This document shows, piece by piece, positions 31,289-41,045 of a stretch of DNA of 64,000 bases. Below the pieces are notes generated by a model, which was not told where the DNA came from, made no database searches, and saw only the letters and a list, made by a program, of their open reading frames with translations. Position 1 is the first letter of the stretch; every line of letters begins with the position of its first letter. The position numbers were made by a program, and so were the translations under genes. The stretch comes from a virus: IMG/VR virus record IMGVR_UViG_3300037507_002489, positions 1 to 64,000 of that record; one strand, written 5' to 3'.

Positions 31289-34200
31289 TTACTTGAACGA
31301 TCTGTAAAACATTGTCTGGGCCAACATGCTGCCACTTATTCCTGAATTTGCCATGTTAAATTCCGCTAATACCGGCACAATAACACGTAGTCCTGCAGTG
31401 TTATTGATTCTATCAGGTCCTACTAACACAGTTCCTGCTATAAAACTGCCTACTGCAATTTCCGACCCCCCTACGCTGAGTCTATTTGCTAGATAAGCAG
31501 CTATGGCTCTTTGGGTTGGGACAATGTTATTAGAATCTGCTATGAACAACGGATCAGTAGAAAATTCTCTAACTACTGCGCCAGTTCCACCAATTCTAAT
31601 TCCACCGAGTCGCAGTTCAGTGAGTCCAGAAAGATCAAAGAAATCAGAACTAATTGTCACAGTTCCTGTGGATTGTTCAACTGCAAACAACTCGCCTGCT
31701 CTAAAGTTACCACTTTGATCTGTTGAGGTATAAAACACTCTACCTCGATCTTCTTCTACTATTTCATTAAAAGGCTGTGGTTCATAAAATCCACTGTATA
31801 ATTCTGGATAATTAGTTTCTTCAAAATTGCCTGTGCCTATGTCTAAGAAATCATGACCTGTAATTCTGCACTGGCTGAATCGTGTTCTAATAGTTATTTC
31901 TGTGAGATGTTGTAAATTATCACGAGCTTTAATTTCTGGTGTTACACGTATTCTTGCTGCCAGCCCTCTGTCTGTGAGACCTAGTTCTTCGATGGTCACA
32001 AGAGTGTATGATCCGCTGAGTCCTGAAATTACTAAATTTGCTCCAGGTCCTGGATATGCATCTAAATCGTTGATAACAATAAATTTTCCAGTGGGAATCA
32101 CATCTGCAAATCCGTCACCAGATACGGTTACTCTAGTAGATAGTGTTCTATATCCTAGTCCCCGATTCAGCCAACTTGGCTGTGCTAATACTCCGTCTCC
32201 AGTGCGGCATTCAATTTTTGCATCTCTATTGTTGTTGGGATCGACAAATGTGCAGGTAGGCCCTTCGGTATATCCGGATCCTGGATCCCATAATTTCACA
32301 CCGCTTATTACTCCACTAGCGATTGTCACACGCCCTAATGCTCTTGCACCAGTTTGTATCTTGTTAAATTTATTTGAATTATCAATAGCGATCCATGTAG
32401 GTGTATTGTTTCCTACTGTGGAGTCTCTAAGATCTACGTACGGAGTGCCAAATGCCACTGACTGCCATGACTGTATACTAGCTAGTGTTCTTGAGGTCCA
32501 TACAACACCGTCAAAACTGGTTGCTGCAAAATTAGTGAGACCCGACGTTGGATCATTACCGACTGTTCTAAATCCGGTGTCTCCCACTGCAAAGAACACA
32601 CCTTGTGCATATCTAATTTTTTTCCAGTTGTGTGCGGTGCTGCCATCTTGTGACGGCATAACAGCAGGCAACCAATCATTGCCATCGAAGCTGTAGGCAA
32701 CATCGCCTGTGCTGGAAATTGCAACAAATCTACCGTTGCCGTAGGCAATGCTGACCCAATCTTTGGCGCTGGAGTCTGCGACCACATCCATGATATGGCC
32801 TGTCCATGACCATGTGTTTAATGTGCTGTTATATGTGCCTACTGCCACGATGTTTCCACTGTTGGCTAATGCCACATATCTCTGCTTGCCATAGGCCGCG
32901 TCCACCCATTCGTTTAGTGTAGAATCGCCGAATGAGGGTAACACCAGTGAACTCCAGGTAGTGCCATTGAGACTGTAGGCTGCTGAGTTAGAGTCTGTGG
33001 CCACAGCAATAAATAAACCGCCACCGTAGATACAGGAATTCCATTGGCGAGATGCTGGCATGCTTCTTGTGATCCAATTTATGCCATCTGTAGAACTTGC
33101 TGCTACTGCGCTGCCTTTTCGAATTGCTACAAATAAATGATTACCTAATGTTGGATAAGTTACTCTGCCTGCTGCTAGACATTTCCAATCACCTACAGTA
33201 GGCATATTGAATGTAGTCCAGTTGGTGCCATCTGAACTATACATAGCAGCACTACCGGCAGTAGATACCACCACAAATCTACCGCTGGCTGCTAGATTGT
33301 CTTCTCCTGTGCCGTAGGTCTTTTGTTGTGCGGACAGTATAGAATTTGTGCTGTCATCACTAACATCAGTAACTAAAATTAATAAATCGTTGATCGGTGT
33401 AGCTCCACCTATAAGGTTACCGTCTATGGTTAGTAGCTGTCCAGCCTCATATCCTGCACCTGCATTGTTGATAGTCAGTGTGTAATTTCTACCTTGTTTC
33501 ACTATGTCAAACGTAGCTAACGCAGCAACAATATCTATAGTAGTGCCAGTGCCTGATTCATTAACCGCTATGTTTGTATAAGTTTCAGTAGTGTCACCAA
33601 ACACAATTTCTGACCATGTTGTAGTAGCAGGAGTTGTAATTTCTTGGGCTGAGTACACCGGAGCAGAAAATATTACTCTAGGTTCTATTCTATATGTGGT
33701 GTTGGTCAACAACGGAACTGTGACTGGTTTTCCAGGCACCACATGATCCCAGCCCGGTTGATCATCGGATTCTCTAGCCACACTCATCACTTTAGTGACG
33801 TTATCATATGCAGTAATATACCCATACTGTCCTGTGCCTGCACCGCTGGTAAGAATTATCCGCATGCCAAGATATTCTGCGATAGAGTTGGCATCATTGG
33901 TGGCTATGGTAATTGTTGTTGCATCGCCACCTTGTGCATTGTTCTGTACTACTACATAACCACTGCCGCCAATTTCTTGTGCTATTTGAGTGGTGCCGGC
34001 ATTGACATCAAGTCGTCGTGCTTCAAACACAGCATCATCTCTGAACTCTTCAAAAACCACACTGGCATTGACGCCAGCACCAGCAAACGTTGCAGTAGCC
34101 GAGGTATAATCCTGACCCATATTTGCCCATTCTAAAATCTGTATTTCGTCAACAAAATCTCCAGCAAAAGCTGCTGCCACAATGGCCTGTTGAGCTCTGG

Positions 34201-36904
34201 TATAGTTCCTTGCTATGACTGGTGTTTCTGAGGCATCGATGCCGTCTGCGATGGCGCCATACGTACCATAAGAACAGTTGCCGTTTGTGGCTCGTATAAC
34301 ACCACCGTCTTCGGCAAAATATCCAATATGACAATAATATGTGAACACCGAAACCAATTCTGCTCGACCGTTATTACGCACCCAAGCTCCGATTCCGTCA
34401 CTTAAGACCTGTGTGAAGTCGTTGCTAACAATAGATCTATTGCCTCCGTTGTGCAGAGCACCGTCGATCTTTTGTCCAACACAGCCTGTGCCTATGGTAG
34501 TAACACCTTGAATATAAGGAGATCGAGTAGTGATCCAGGTACTATTATCGTTTGGTCCCCATCCTGGATCCAGCGACACATAGGCACCTCCCAGCGGTAT
34601 CTGATATAGATCAAAGGCCACAGGCGGATTCAGGGTTGATTCTAATCCCTTCAAAGTGCAGTTGCGTATTCCGGTAGCATTTCTCACATAGAACATGTCT
34701 TCGGTATTTGTGCATCCTAGTATTTGATTTCTATAATATCTTGCTGTTAACAAAGATTTGTAATTGCCTGTATATATGATATCATATTTCCAAGCATCTA
34801 CATATCCACGAATACTGTGTCGCAGCATATCCGCATCAAAATCATATGTAGGATATGTGGCCTGCATGTAGGCCACAGCTTCTGCAATGATAAAATTCTT
34901 GTTGGCTTCTAACACCAACACAGTATTGGTGTATGCTGTAGAAGTCTGTGCAGTATTAGTGCCTACTACTGCAGGATTTGAACCAGAACTGTTTACATAA
35001 AAATTGATGTAGGAAATTATATCTGTGATTTTGTTTTGTATTGCCACAGCAGCAGCACTGCTGGTAGTGATAGGCTGAATAACTGTGTTTAGTATCTCAT
35101 TTAGCGGATTCTCAGGGTCAAATATTGGTGGGTTAAATGATACTTGAATCGATTCTGTCAAAATCACTTGATTCAAAGAATTACCCACAGATTTCGCTGG
35201 ACTGATTGGAGTTCCTGCTATAATCGCTTGTATTATTCCGGAAATTCTATTTAACACAGCTATATGTCGTGTGCGATCTGTAGCCGATAGCACTGGGCTC
35301 GATGGCTTTATTGTTGTGCTACGAAGTTCAGCACCTAGTATCACTGTTTTAGGTGGCACAATAATCGGAGTTAATTCCGTGTATTCACCTACAGCAACCT
35401 TGATGGTGGTATGTCCATTGTAGCCATCATTAACCTGTTCACAGGCAAATCTAATAGTTTTCCAAGGCAAGAATTGACTGGTGCCTCTTTCTGGATTGGT
35501 GTAATCATCGACACCTGTAGGATCCACGTATCTTACTCTAGCTAGATCTCCCCAGTATGCGTAGTCAATACTGCTTTCTTGATTTGCTATAACAACTTGA
35601 TTTTCTAATCCAACCGGAACACTAGTGAGACCAAACGTGCTGCCGTCACCTACGATTGATCTTGAAAGGTCAAAGGTTAATAAATCCCCACGCTGCGACA
35701 TTCCTATTTCTGAACCTGCCTGAAGCACGAGATCCCAATAATTTATACCCTCGCCGTTATCTCCCGGAAAATTAGCATTGGCAGCAATGTGTTCAACTGT
35801 GGCCTTATAGGTATTGCCTTTAAATACCACAAGTTCATTAAGACTATACGATGCACCTACAATCCAACTACCTCTAAATGTTTGAGCCACATTAACCAGT
35901 TCCCAATTACTGGAATCTAAATAATCCAAAGAACTGCCATCATTTACTGTATCAGCTATCGCTGTGTATAGATTTCCTCCACGACGAACTACATCTCCAA
36001 CTTTATAATCTGTATCTGCACTCCATGTGCCCATAAAATCAGTGGCTTTTGATAGTACCTTCCAATTTACAGTGTCTTCGGTGATACTAGAACTGTTGGT
36101 ATGATTGGTAACGGAGATATATAGATATCCTCCATATCTTACTATGTCGCCAATGGCGTAATAAACTGCATTGCTCCAGTTTTGATAAAAATTAAATCCA
36201 GAAAATTCTGTAACAAAATTTTCATTGGTGATATTAGATCCTGCAACATGTCCTGTAACACAACGTAAAATACTACCACCATATTTTACAAGGTCGTTGC
36301 GTCTGTATCTAGTAGTAGCAGTCCATGTTCCTTTATATTCTATACCTTCGTAGTATATTTGCCATAATTCCCCGGCACTGTCGTCTTCGGTATCATTGTT
36401 TCCTATTTCTAAACCCAAATTTGTAGTAGATGAAGTGTGACCTATAATACATCTGTAAACAATACCGTTGTATCTAACAATGTCTCCAATACCGTATCTA
36501 GTAGCTGGCGTCCATGCTGATCTCCAATTGTCTGTTGATAGATATACAGCCCAATTTATTAAACTAGTGTCGAATATTGCTACAGACGTGTGGCTGGTAA
36601 TACAAATATAGATAACACCACCATACAGTGCTAGATCACCTGGATTGTATAGAGTTGTAGGATTCCAATTTCCGCGCCATGCATATCCGTCGGTCATCTT
36701 AATCCAGGCCGGAGTCGGTTGAGTGTCTCCAGGATTACTATAGTAATTTTGGTCACCCGCAAAAGTGGATGCTGTGTGTTGTCTTTGGCATATCCAAGTG
36801 CTGCCTCCATACCTCACCACATCATCTTTAAAATACGTAGTTGAATCAGCTGCCCATTCATTCTTCCACGTATATCTAATTCTACTGATCTTAAATTCTG
36901 CCAT
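31289..36904 (-). CDS. Giant multi-domain tail fibre-like protein (1871 residues), paralogue of the next
   Basis: Same architecture as the 2614-residue protein that follows: seven N-terminal Y...GDVVRYGG modules (residues 1-400), one rather than four copies of the helical motif (SIRGYVDAWKYDIIYTGN), the same beta-helix-like core (YVSLDPGWGPNDN, IDGALHNGGNRSIVSNDFTQ), six SxDGxxW blades at about 1215-1490, and the C-terminal stalk GRVFYTSTDQSGNFR near 1720. The core blocks are far more alike than the rest. Probably a tail-attached fibre of different binding specificity. Confidence 0.8.
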   Translation of the reverse strand: MAEFKISRIRYTWKNEWAADSTTYFKDDVVRYGGSTWICQRQHTASTFAGDQNYYSNPGDTQPTPAWIKMTDGYAWRGNWNPTTLYNPGDLALYGGVIYICITSHTSVAIFDTSLINWAVYLSTDNWRSAWTPATRYGIGDIVRYNGIVYRCIIGHTSSTTNLGLEIGNNDTEDDSAGELWQIYYEGIEYKGTWTATTRYRRNDLVKYGGSILRCVTGHVAGSNITNENFVTEFSGFNFYQNWSNAVYYAIGDIVRYGGYLYISVTNHTNSSSITEDTVNWKVLSKATDFMGTWSADTDYKVGDVVRRGGNLYTAIADTVNDGSSLDYLDSSNWELVNVAQTFRGSWIVGASYSLNELVVFKGNTYKATVEHIAANANFPGDNGEGINYWDLVLQAGSEIGMSQRGDLLTFDLSRSIVGDGSTFGLTSVPVGLENQVVIANQESSIDYAYWGDLARVRYVDPTGVDDYTNPERGTSQFLPWKTIRFACEQVNDGYNGHTTIKVAVGEYTELTPIIVPPKTVILGAELRSTTIKPSSPVLSATDRTRHIAVLNRISGIIQAIIAGTPISPAKSVGNSLNQVILTESIQVSFNPPIFDPENPLNEILNTVIQPITTSSAAAVAIQNKITDIISYINFYVNSSGSNPAVVGTNTAQTSTAYTNTVLVLEANKNFIIAEAVAYMQATYPTYDFDADMLRHSIRGYVDAWKYDIIYTGNYKSLLTARYYRNQILGCTNTEDMFYVRNATGIRNCTLKGLESTLNPPVAFDLYQIPLGGAYVSLDPGWGPNDNSTWITTRSPYIQGVTTIGTGCVGQKIDGALHNGGNRSIVSNDFTQVLSDGIGAWVRNNGRAELVSVFTYYCHIGYFAEDGGVIRATNGNCSYGTYGAIADGIDASETPVIARNYTRAQQAIVAAAFAGDFVDEIQILEWANMGQDYTSATATFAGAGVNASVVFEEFRDDAVFEARRLDVNAGTTQIAQEIGGSGYVVVQNNAQGGDATTITIATNDANSIAEYLGMRIILTSGAGTGQYGYITAYDNVTKVMSVARESDDQPGWDHVVPGKPVTVPLLTNTTYRIEPRVIFSAPVYSAQEITTPATTTWSEIVFGDTTETYTNIAVNESGTGTTIDIVAALATFDIVKQGRNYTLTINNAGAGYEAGQLLTIDGNLIGGATPINDLLILVTDVSDDSTNSILSAQQKTYGTGEDNLAASGRFVVVSTAGSAAMYSSDGTNWTTFNMPTVGDWKCLAAGRVTYPTLGNHLFVAIRKGSAVAASSTDGINWITRSMPASRQWNSCIYGGGLFIAVATDSNSAAYSLNGTTWSSLVLPSFGDSTLNEWVDAAYGKQRYVALANSGNIVAVGTYNSTLNTWSWTGHIMDVVADSSAKDWVSIAYGNGRFVAISSTGDVAYSFDGNDWLPAVMPSQDGSTAHNWKKIRYAQGVFFAVGDTGFRTVGNDPTSGLTNFAATSFDGVVWTSRTLASIQSWQSVAFGTPYVDLRDSTVGNNTPTWIAIDNSNKFNKIQTGARALGRVTIASGVISGVKLWDPGSGYTEGPTCTFVDPNNNRDAKIECRTGDGVLAQPSWLNRGLGYRTLSTRVTVSGDGFADVIPTGKFIVINDLDAYPGPGANLVISGLSGSYTLVTIEELGLTDRGLAARIRVTPEIKARDNLQHLTEITIRTRFSQCRITGHDFLDIGTGNFEETNYPELYSGFYEPQPFNEIVEEDRGRVFYTSTDQSGNFRAGELFAVEQSTGTVTISSDFFDLSGLTELRLGGIRIGGTGAVVREFSTDPLFIADSNNIVPTQRAIAAYLANRLSVGGSEIAVGSFIAGTVLVGPDRINNTAGLRVIVPVLAEFNMANSGISGSMLAQTMFYRSFK

Positions 36905-36917
36905 GATTTATTCCACT

Positions 36918-37283
36918 TTAACTTGAATGACCTGTGGGATAGGTGTATCCCTGATTTATTCTCTGGGTTAATCTTCCCTGATTATCTACATAATACAACA
37001 TGTTTCTGTTGTCCCAACGATATTGTGTCCAGACTAAATTGTCATATTCTACTTCGTGATCTTGCGTGATACCATCAAAATAATCTACGCCTGGTTCAAA
37101 ATCTTCAAAATTTTCTTCAGGAGCGCCTGGTAAATTTAATTCAATGCTGTCTTTGTCTTTGAGTTGATCACTTCTATACAAAAATAATTCTCCGTCGCTG
37201 TTTCTACGCAGAGCATACCAATAGCGAGGACTATCTCCTAGTGCTTCATCTGGACTTTGACCTAAATAATAATTACTTGGCAT
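36918..37283 (-). CDS. Small acidic virion-type protein, unknown
   Basis: 121 residues, acidic and Tyr/Asn-rich. N-terminus PSNYYLGQSPDEALGDSPRYWYALRR; centre ENFEDFEPGVDYFDGI; end VWTQYRWDNRNMLYYVDNQGRL. It is set between giant fibre and small fibre genes with 9-bp and 13-bp gaps, so it belongs to the same transcript. No family recognised. Possible fibre connector, by context only. Confidence 0.6.
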   Translation of the reverse strand: MPSNYYLGQSPDEALGDSPRYWYALRRNSDGELFLYRSDQLKDKDSIELNLPGAPEENFEDFEPGVDYFDGITQDHEVEYDNLVWTQYRWDNRNMLYYVDNQGRLTQRINQGYTYPTGHSS

Positions 37284-37292
37284 GATTTTTCC

Positions 37293-37625
37293 TTAAGATA
37301 TTTCTACATAACTAACAACAACATCAATGCTGTCTTCGGTATCGCTGACTATTCGTATACCTGCGGTTTCTGGTAATATCAGTTTTTCACCTTGTGTGAT
37401 AATCTTAGCTGTGCTGTTAGGAGAAATTGATAATCCTCGTATATAGTGTGCTTGAGTAGAATTTTCATCTATAATATACACGTCAACTACGGCGGTGTCA
37501 TAGTCTGTGATATTGGCCAAATTCAATCCAATCACCGTAGCTCTTACTCCCAGTGGTATCTGTATTACATCAACAGGAGTAGTTCCTATATTAGTGTTAA
37601 CCGCATGTCTAAATAAGGTTGGCAT
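37293..37625 (-). CDS. Small beta-rich virion-type protein
   Basis: 110 residues: FRHAVNTNIGTTPVDVIQIP, VIGLNLANI, AVVDVYIIDEN, then GEKLILPETAGIRIVSDTEDS and a final strand. All-beta sandwich pattern like the 106- and 133-residue products in this block. It precedes the 121-residue gene by 9 bp. Probable appendage component; no functional motif. Confidence 0.62.
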   Translation of the reverse strand: MPTLFRHAVNTNIGTTPVDVIQIPLGVRATVIGLNLANITDYDTAVVDVYIIDENSTQAHYIRGLSISPNSTAKIITQGEKLILPETAGIRIVSDTEDSIDVVVSYVEIS

Positions 37626-37628
37626 ATT

Positions 37629-38681
37629 TTATCCTAGTGTGAGTGCTATCTGCACTGCAATGTCGTTGGCCTGGGTAATACTCACAGCTCCCGATGCTCC
37701 AGCCGGTGATGCCCAAGTTAACCCGTCCCATATTTCTAATGCTTTAGAATTGGTATTAAATCTAGTCATTCCTAAAACTGCATAAGCTGTAGGACGTTGT
37801 CCGTCATCTCCTCTAGGAGGAACAAACCCATTAGTACCTTGTATTTTAAAATAGCCTGTGCCAGACTGTGCTATTTGTGTGATTGCATTTGTAGACACAT
37901 TTGTAATAACGTTGTCAACAATTCTAAAATTACCTAATCTAACACCGCCTGCACCGTTGCCATCAATGTATAGATCTTGTCCAGTAGTTGTGGTAATCTC
38001 ATTGTCACGGAACATCAAGTTTCCAACATCCAATGCTGGAACGTTTATAGTATTGGTATAAAAATCATTGACATAGATAGCTCTCCAACGGAATGTGGGA
38101 GATCCTAGATCATAAAGATTATCAGTTTCTGGCACAAGGTCGCTGCGAATGCTGGCATTGATTACAATATTATCTGTAAGAGCATCACCAATAGTTATAT
38201 TTCCGCCAATGACTATATTACCGGTAGCACTTACATTTCCTGTAACTGCTAGATTTCCTGTGATATTGGTGTTGGCTATGACATTAACTGTGCCGGTTCC
38301 ATTAGGGTCTATTTCTATAGAACTGTTGCTGACAGTGGTTGATATAACATTGCCTTGCAGTTGTAAATCGTCTATCTGCAGTCTTGAGTGGTAAACAGTG
38401 GCTTCACCTGCTGCCGCTGCAAAATTTATAGTGTTGGAATCACTAGTTATGGTATTACCAGTAAAGTGTAAGTTTCCAATATTTAATTGATTGTCTACTG
38501 TGACGTTTGTAGAACGGGTGTGTCCGTTGACATCGAGGTCAACCGTTGGGGTCGCTGTGCGTATCCCGATTCGAGAGTTCACAACATCTAGATAGAGTAA
38601 GTCCGTCTCGAATGCCAGATTTTCTCCTGCACGAAGAAGATTTGACTTCAAGAGCTGACCGGAAATGCGACCGATAGCCAT
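37629..38681 (-). CDS. Short tail fibre-like protein, paralogue of the adjacent gene
   Basis: 350 residues. N-terminus GRISGQLLKSNLLRAGENLAF and DLLYLDVVNSRIGIRT correspond to GRIGGQVLTDNLLRAG and NLLYIDVNNQRIGVRD in the neighbouring 365-residue protein. The middle is repetitive beta (TGNLAVTGNVSATGN), and the end has GDDGQRP...TRFNTNSKALEIWDGLTW. That GxxxQRP...RxNTxxxxLExxxGxxW motif also ends the 365- and 241-residue proteins. It is preceded by a structured 131-bp leader. Confidence 0.7.
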   Translation of the reverse strand: MAIGRISGQLLKSNLLRAGENLAFETDLLYLDVVNSRIGIRTATPTVDLDVNGHTRSTNVTVDNQLNIGNLHFTGNTITSDSNTINFAAAAGEATVYHSRLQIDDLQLQGNVISTTVSNSSIEIDPNGTGTVNVIANTNITGNLAVTGNVSATGNIVIGGNITIGDALTDNIVINASIRSDLVPETDNLYDLGSPTFRWRAIYVNDFYTNTINVPALDVGNLMFRDNEITTTTGQDLYIDGNGAGGVRLGNFRIVDNVITNVSTNAITQIAQSGTGYFKIQGTNGFVPPRGDDGQRPTAYAVLGMTRFNTNSKALEIWDGLTWASPAGASGAVSITQANDIAVQIALTLG

Positions 38682-38812
38682 TAGCTCTCCAATTTACCCG
38701 GTGTTACACCGTTAACCAGATTTTCAGCTCACGCTCTTTGCCGGTTTACCGCAGTCGGATCCTGCAAAAATGGTCGTTTTTGCAATTAAAAGTATTTATC
38801 GATTTTTGAAAA
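38682..38812 (-). other. Structured leader between two fibre genes
   Basis: The gap upstream of the 350-residue fibre gene holds a GATAAATA promoter octamer (38794-38801) and at least two strong hairpins on the minus strand: GCAAAAA/TTTTTGC (38765-38771 with 38778-38784) and CGGTG/CACCG (38699-38703 with 38707-38711). A GCGGTAAACCGGC element lies between. A TTGGAGAG Shine-Dalgarno is next to the ATG. No open reading frame of note. Confidence 0.5.
38794..38801 (-). promoter_or_regulatory. Late promoter octamer GATAAATA
   Basis: GATAAATA on the minus strand, about 110 nt before the start of the 350-residue fibre gene. A transcript from here would have an unusually long leader for this genome. 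Confidence 0.55.
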
Positions 38813-39910
38813 TTACCCTAACATCAGGTTATAAATATGGCTGAGGTCTTCCATAATCTCAACACTAACTTCGACACCGCCACCTGTGCCGATTGCCCAC
38901 ACAGTGCCGTCGTAACATTCTAAATATCCTTCTTCAGTGTTCCACCGTGTTTCACCAACTTCTGGGCTGCCTCTTCTCTGGGAATTATCTCCTGAGGGTA
39001 TGACAAATGCATTGGTATCCATGAATCTCAAATATCCAATGCCTGCTGTGCTGGCAAAAATCAATGGTGTATTTAAGAGGTTGGTTATGTCATTGTTCTG
39101 CCACTGTGTGGCCTCTATGCGAGTAATGCCTGTGTCTGGCAATAATACTACATCGTCGTTGCTCTGCGTGGCCGATATTTTATTAATTACTCCGTTAAGG
39201 ATAAGTTGATCACTAACTGTTACTGATTGCGACCGTAGTCCGCTGCCGGGCCATGCTCCGTTGGTTATATTTGTCCAGTCCGGTGCATGTATTTGACTCC
39301 AACGCCTTGCACTGCTGTCACCTGCGTCTGCACCCATAGCATAGGTCAAATCATCTCCAGGTATGATGCTTTGAGTAAAATCTGTGTTTATAGTAATCGT
39401 ATCTAAAGTTTGGTCACCAAATGTCAAGGTTCCTTGACCTGATAAATTTCCGCTGATATTGATGTTTCCACTTACTGCAAGATTACCAGCGATGTCAGTG
39501 TTGGCTCTTAACTCTACTGTTCCTGATCCGTTGGGATCTAGAACTATGTCGCTGTTAGACAAGCTAGATATAAGATTGCCATCTAATACAAGATTGTTTG
39601 TGATCAATCGATCATGAAATATTTCGCCGTCACCGTTGATATACACATCAATACCACCTACACTGGTGGTAAAATTATCAGGTGAATTTATTCTTAAATT
39701 GCCTGGAGCTATCTGTGTGACTACAGTGAGATCGTTGGTTGTAAAATTGCTGTTTACATCTAACGTATATACTGGCGTTGAATCTCTAACGCCAATACGT
39801 TGATTGTTGACATCTATATATAGTAGATTAGTTTCAAACGCAAGGTCAACGCCTGCACGTAACAGGTTGTCTGTTAATACCTGTCCACCTATGCGCCCCA
39901 ATTGACTCAT
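38813..39910 (-). CDS. Short tail fibre-like protein, paralogue of the adjacent gene
   Basis: 365 residues with the same plan as its 350-residue neighbour: GRIGGQVLTDNLLRAG N-terminus, a Thr/Asn-rich beta middle with GNLAVSGNINISGN, then NAFVIPSGDNSQRRGSP followed by TRWNTEEGYLECYDGTVW. The pair likely arose by tandem duplication. It ends 3 bp from the preceding gene, so cotranslation is expected. Probable short fibre or collar whisker component. Confidence 0.7.
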   Translation of the reverse strand: MSQLGRIGGQVLTDNLLRAGVDLAFETNLLYIDVNNQRIGVRDSTPVYTLDVNSNFTTNDLTVVTQIAPGNLRINSPDNFTTSVGGIDVYINGDGEIFHDRLITNNLVLDGNLISSLSNSDIVLDPNGSGTVELRANTDIAGNLAVSGNINISGNLSGQGTLTFGDQTLDTITINTDFTQSIIPGDDLTYAMGADAGDSSARRWSQIHAPDWTNITNGAWPGSGLRSQSVTVSDQLILNGVINKISATQSNDDVVLLPDTGITRIEATQWQNNDITNLLNTPLIFASTAGIGYLRFMDTNAFVIPSGDNSQRRGSPEVGETRWNTEEGYLECYDGTVWAIGTGGGVEVSVEIMEDLSHIYNLMLG

Positions 39911-39912
39911 GG

Positions 39913-40638
39913 TTAGTTGGCGTATCCGTAGTATACAGTTACGTAAACTGGATTACCGCCTCCTCCCGATGCTGGTACTGCTGATGTAAATGTGAGATAG
40001 TATCCAGCGATACGTACCTTACCTGATCCTGTAGGAGTCCCGCCACTTTTTGTAAACACTGTGCCTACTGTGTTTGCACCTGCACCGAATGATGTAAATG
40101 TTGTAGTTCCTACCGAAGTAATTATATAACTTGTGCCGTTGTTTCCGCTACTCAATGATGTGGCATTAATTTCTGCGCCTGTTCCTGTGCTTGTGGGATT
40201 TTGAACCACTGTAAAATTGGTGGTAGAAATCTGCATGACGTTTTCTACTAATACCAACACATTATCTGCACTGGCAGCATACGATGGTGCATAGGTGCTG
40301 TTCAACGGTCCAAAAATAGTAGAAACACCGTCTCCTGGGCCTAGTGTTTGTTTGGTAATAGCAGCAGCAAATGGACTTGCTACTGTGACCCAGGCGCCGC
40401 CTACATAAGCTTCTAGTGCTGGAATTGTTGTGTTATACCGAATAGTGCCGTTGGCATCTGTAGGTTGCCGAACACTGGTCAACTGTGGTCGTTGTGCAGT
40501 TGTGCCTTTGGGCAACATCATACCACCGTTGGCGTTGATCACTACTCTATTGCCAGGACCGTTGCCAGCAGGATAATAAATCAACGCACGATCGTTGATG
40601 CTAAACTGAGAAATATTTTTAGTCTTTAAGAATTTCAT
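39913..40638 (-). CDS. Fibre-like virion protein
   Basis: The start at 40638 is chosen because it overlaps the stop of the upstream gene (ATGA) and removes an unlikely 19-residue basic extension. 241 residues: MKFLKTKNISQFSI, then GTTAQRP...TIRYNTTIPALEAYVGGAW near residues 60-90 (the shared fibre end motif), followed by a C-terminal beta part with QTLGPGDGVSTIFGPL. Probably a small fibre or fibre-attachment protein; no enzyme motif. Confidence 0.65.
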   Translation of the reverse strand: MKFLKTKNISQFSINDRALIYYPAGNGPGNRVVINANGGMMLPKGTTAQRPQLTSVRQPTDANGTIRYNTTIPALEAYVGGAWVTVASPFAAAITKQTLGPGDGVSTIFGPLNSTYAPSYAASADNVLVLVENVMQISTTNFTVVQNPTSTGTGAEINATSLSSGNNGTSYIITSVGTTTFTSFGAGANTVGTVFTKSGGTPTGSGKVRIAGYYLTFTSAVPASGGGGNPVYVTVYYGYAN

Positions 40639-41036
40639 ACAGCTAATACGCTCACAGTTACACTTAGTCCTGCGGCTTGTGAAGTGCCAACCCATATTTG
40701 GTCGCCGCTGGCCAACACTATGCGTTCTTCAGAAAAGAACACAGTTTCACCGGCAGGTATTACAAGATTGCTGACCACAAGATTACCAGCTGCATAACTT
40801 AGTCCGCTTCGAACTATATAGATATTTACTGTAACACTGTTAGTAGTTTCGTCTGCAGGATCGGGTGCTAGTGTGTTGCACAATGCTATGGTGGTCACGG
40901 CATTTTCTCTACCCGTCACTCCACCTCCAATAGGCCCGCCTGTGGTTGAGCTGGTAAACACTTTAACTGGAATAGTGACATTGGTAGAATCTACCAGTGA
41001 TAGTGTGCCTTCGGGATTTTCATAGTTTCTTATCAT
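40635..41036 (-). CDS. Small beta-rich virion-type protein
   Basis: 133 residues: NYENPEGTLSLVDSTNVTIP, TIALCNTLAP, NSVTVNIYIVRSG, LVIPAGETVFFSEERIVL. Same sandwich-like pattern as the 106- and 110-residue products. It overlaps the next gene by 4 bp and follows the 350-residue fibre gene by 9 bp. No function known. Confidence 0.62.
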   Translation of the reverse strand: MIRNYENPEGTLSLVDSTNVTIPVKVFTSSTTGGPIGGGVTGRENAVTTIALCNTLAPDPADETTNSVTVNIYIVRSGLSYAAGNLVVSNLVIPAGETVFFSEERIVLASGDQIWVGTSQAAGLSVTVSVLAV

Positions 41037-41045
41037 ATGTGTCTC

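Noticed and set aside
31902-32696. 264-codon plus-strand open frame inside the giant fibre gene
   Set aside because: Antisense to the propeller and stalk codons. It lacks start signals and looks like no known family.
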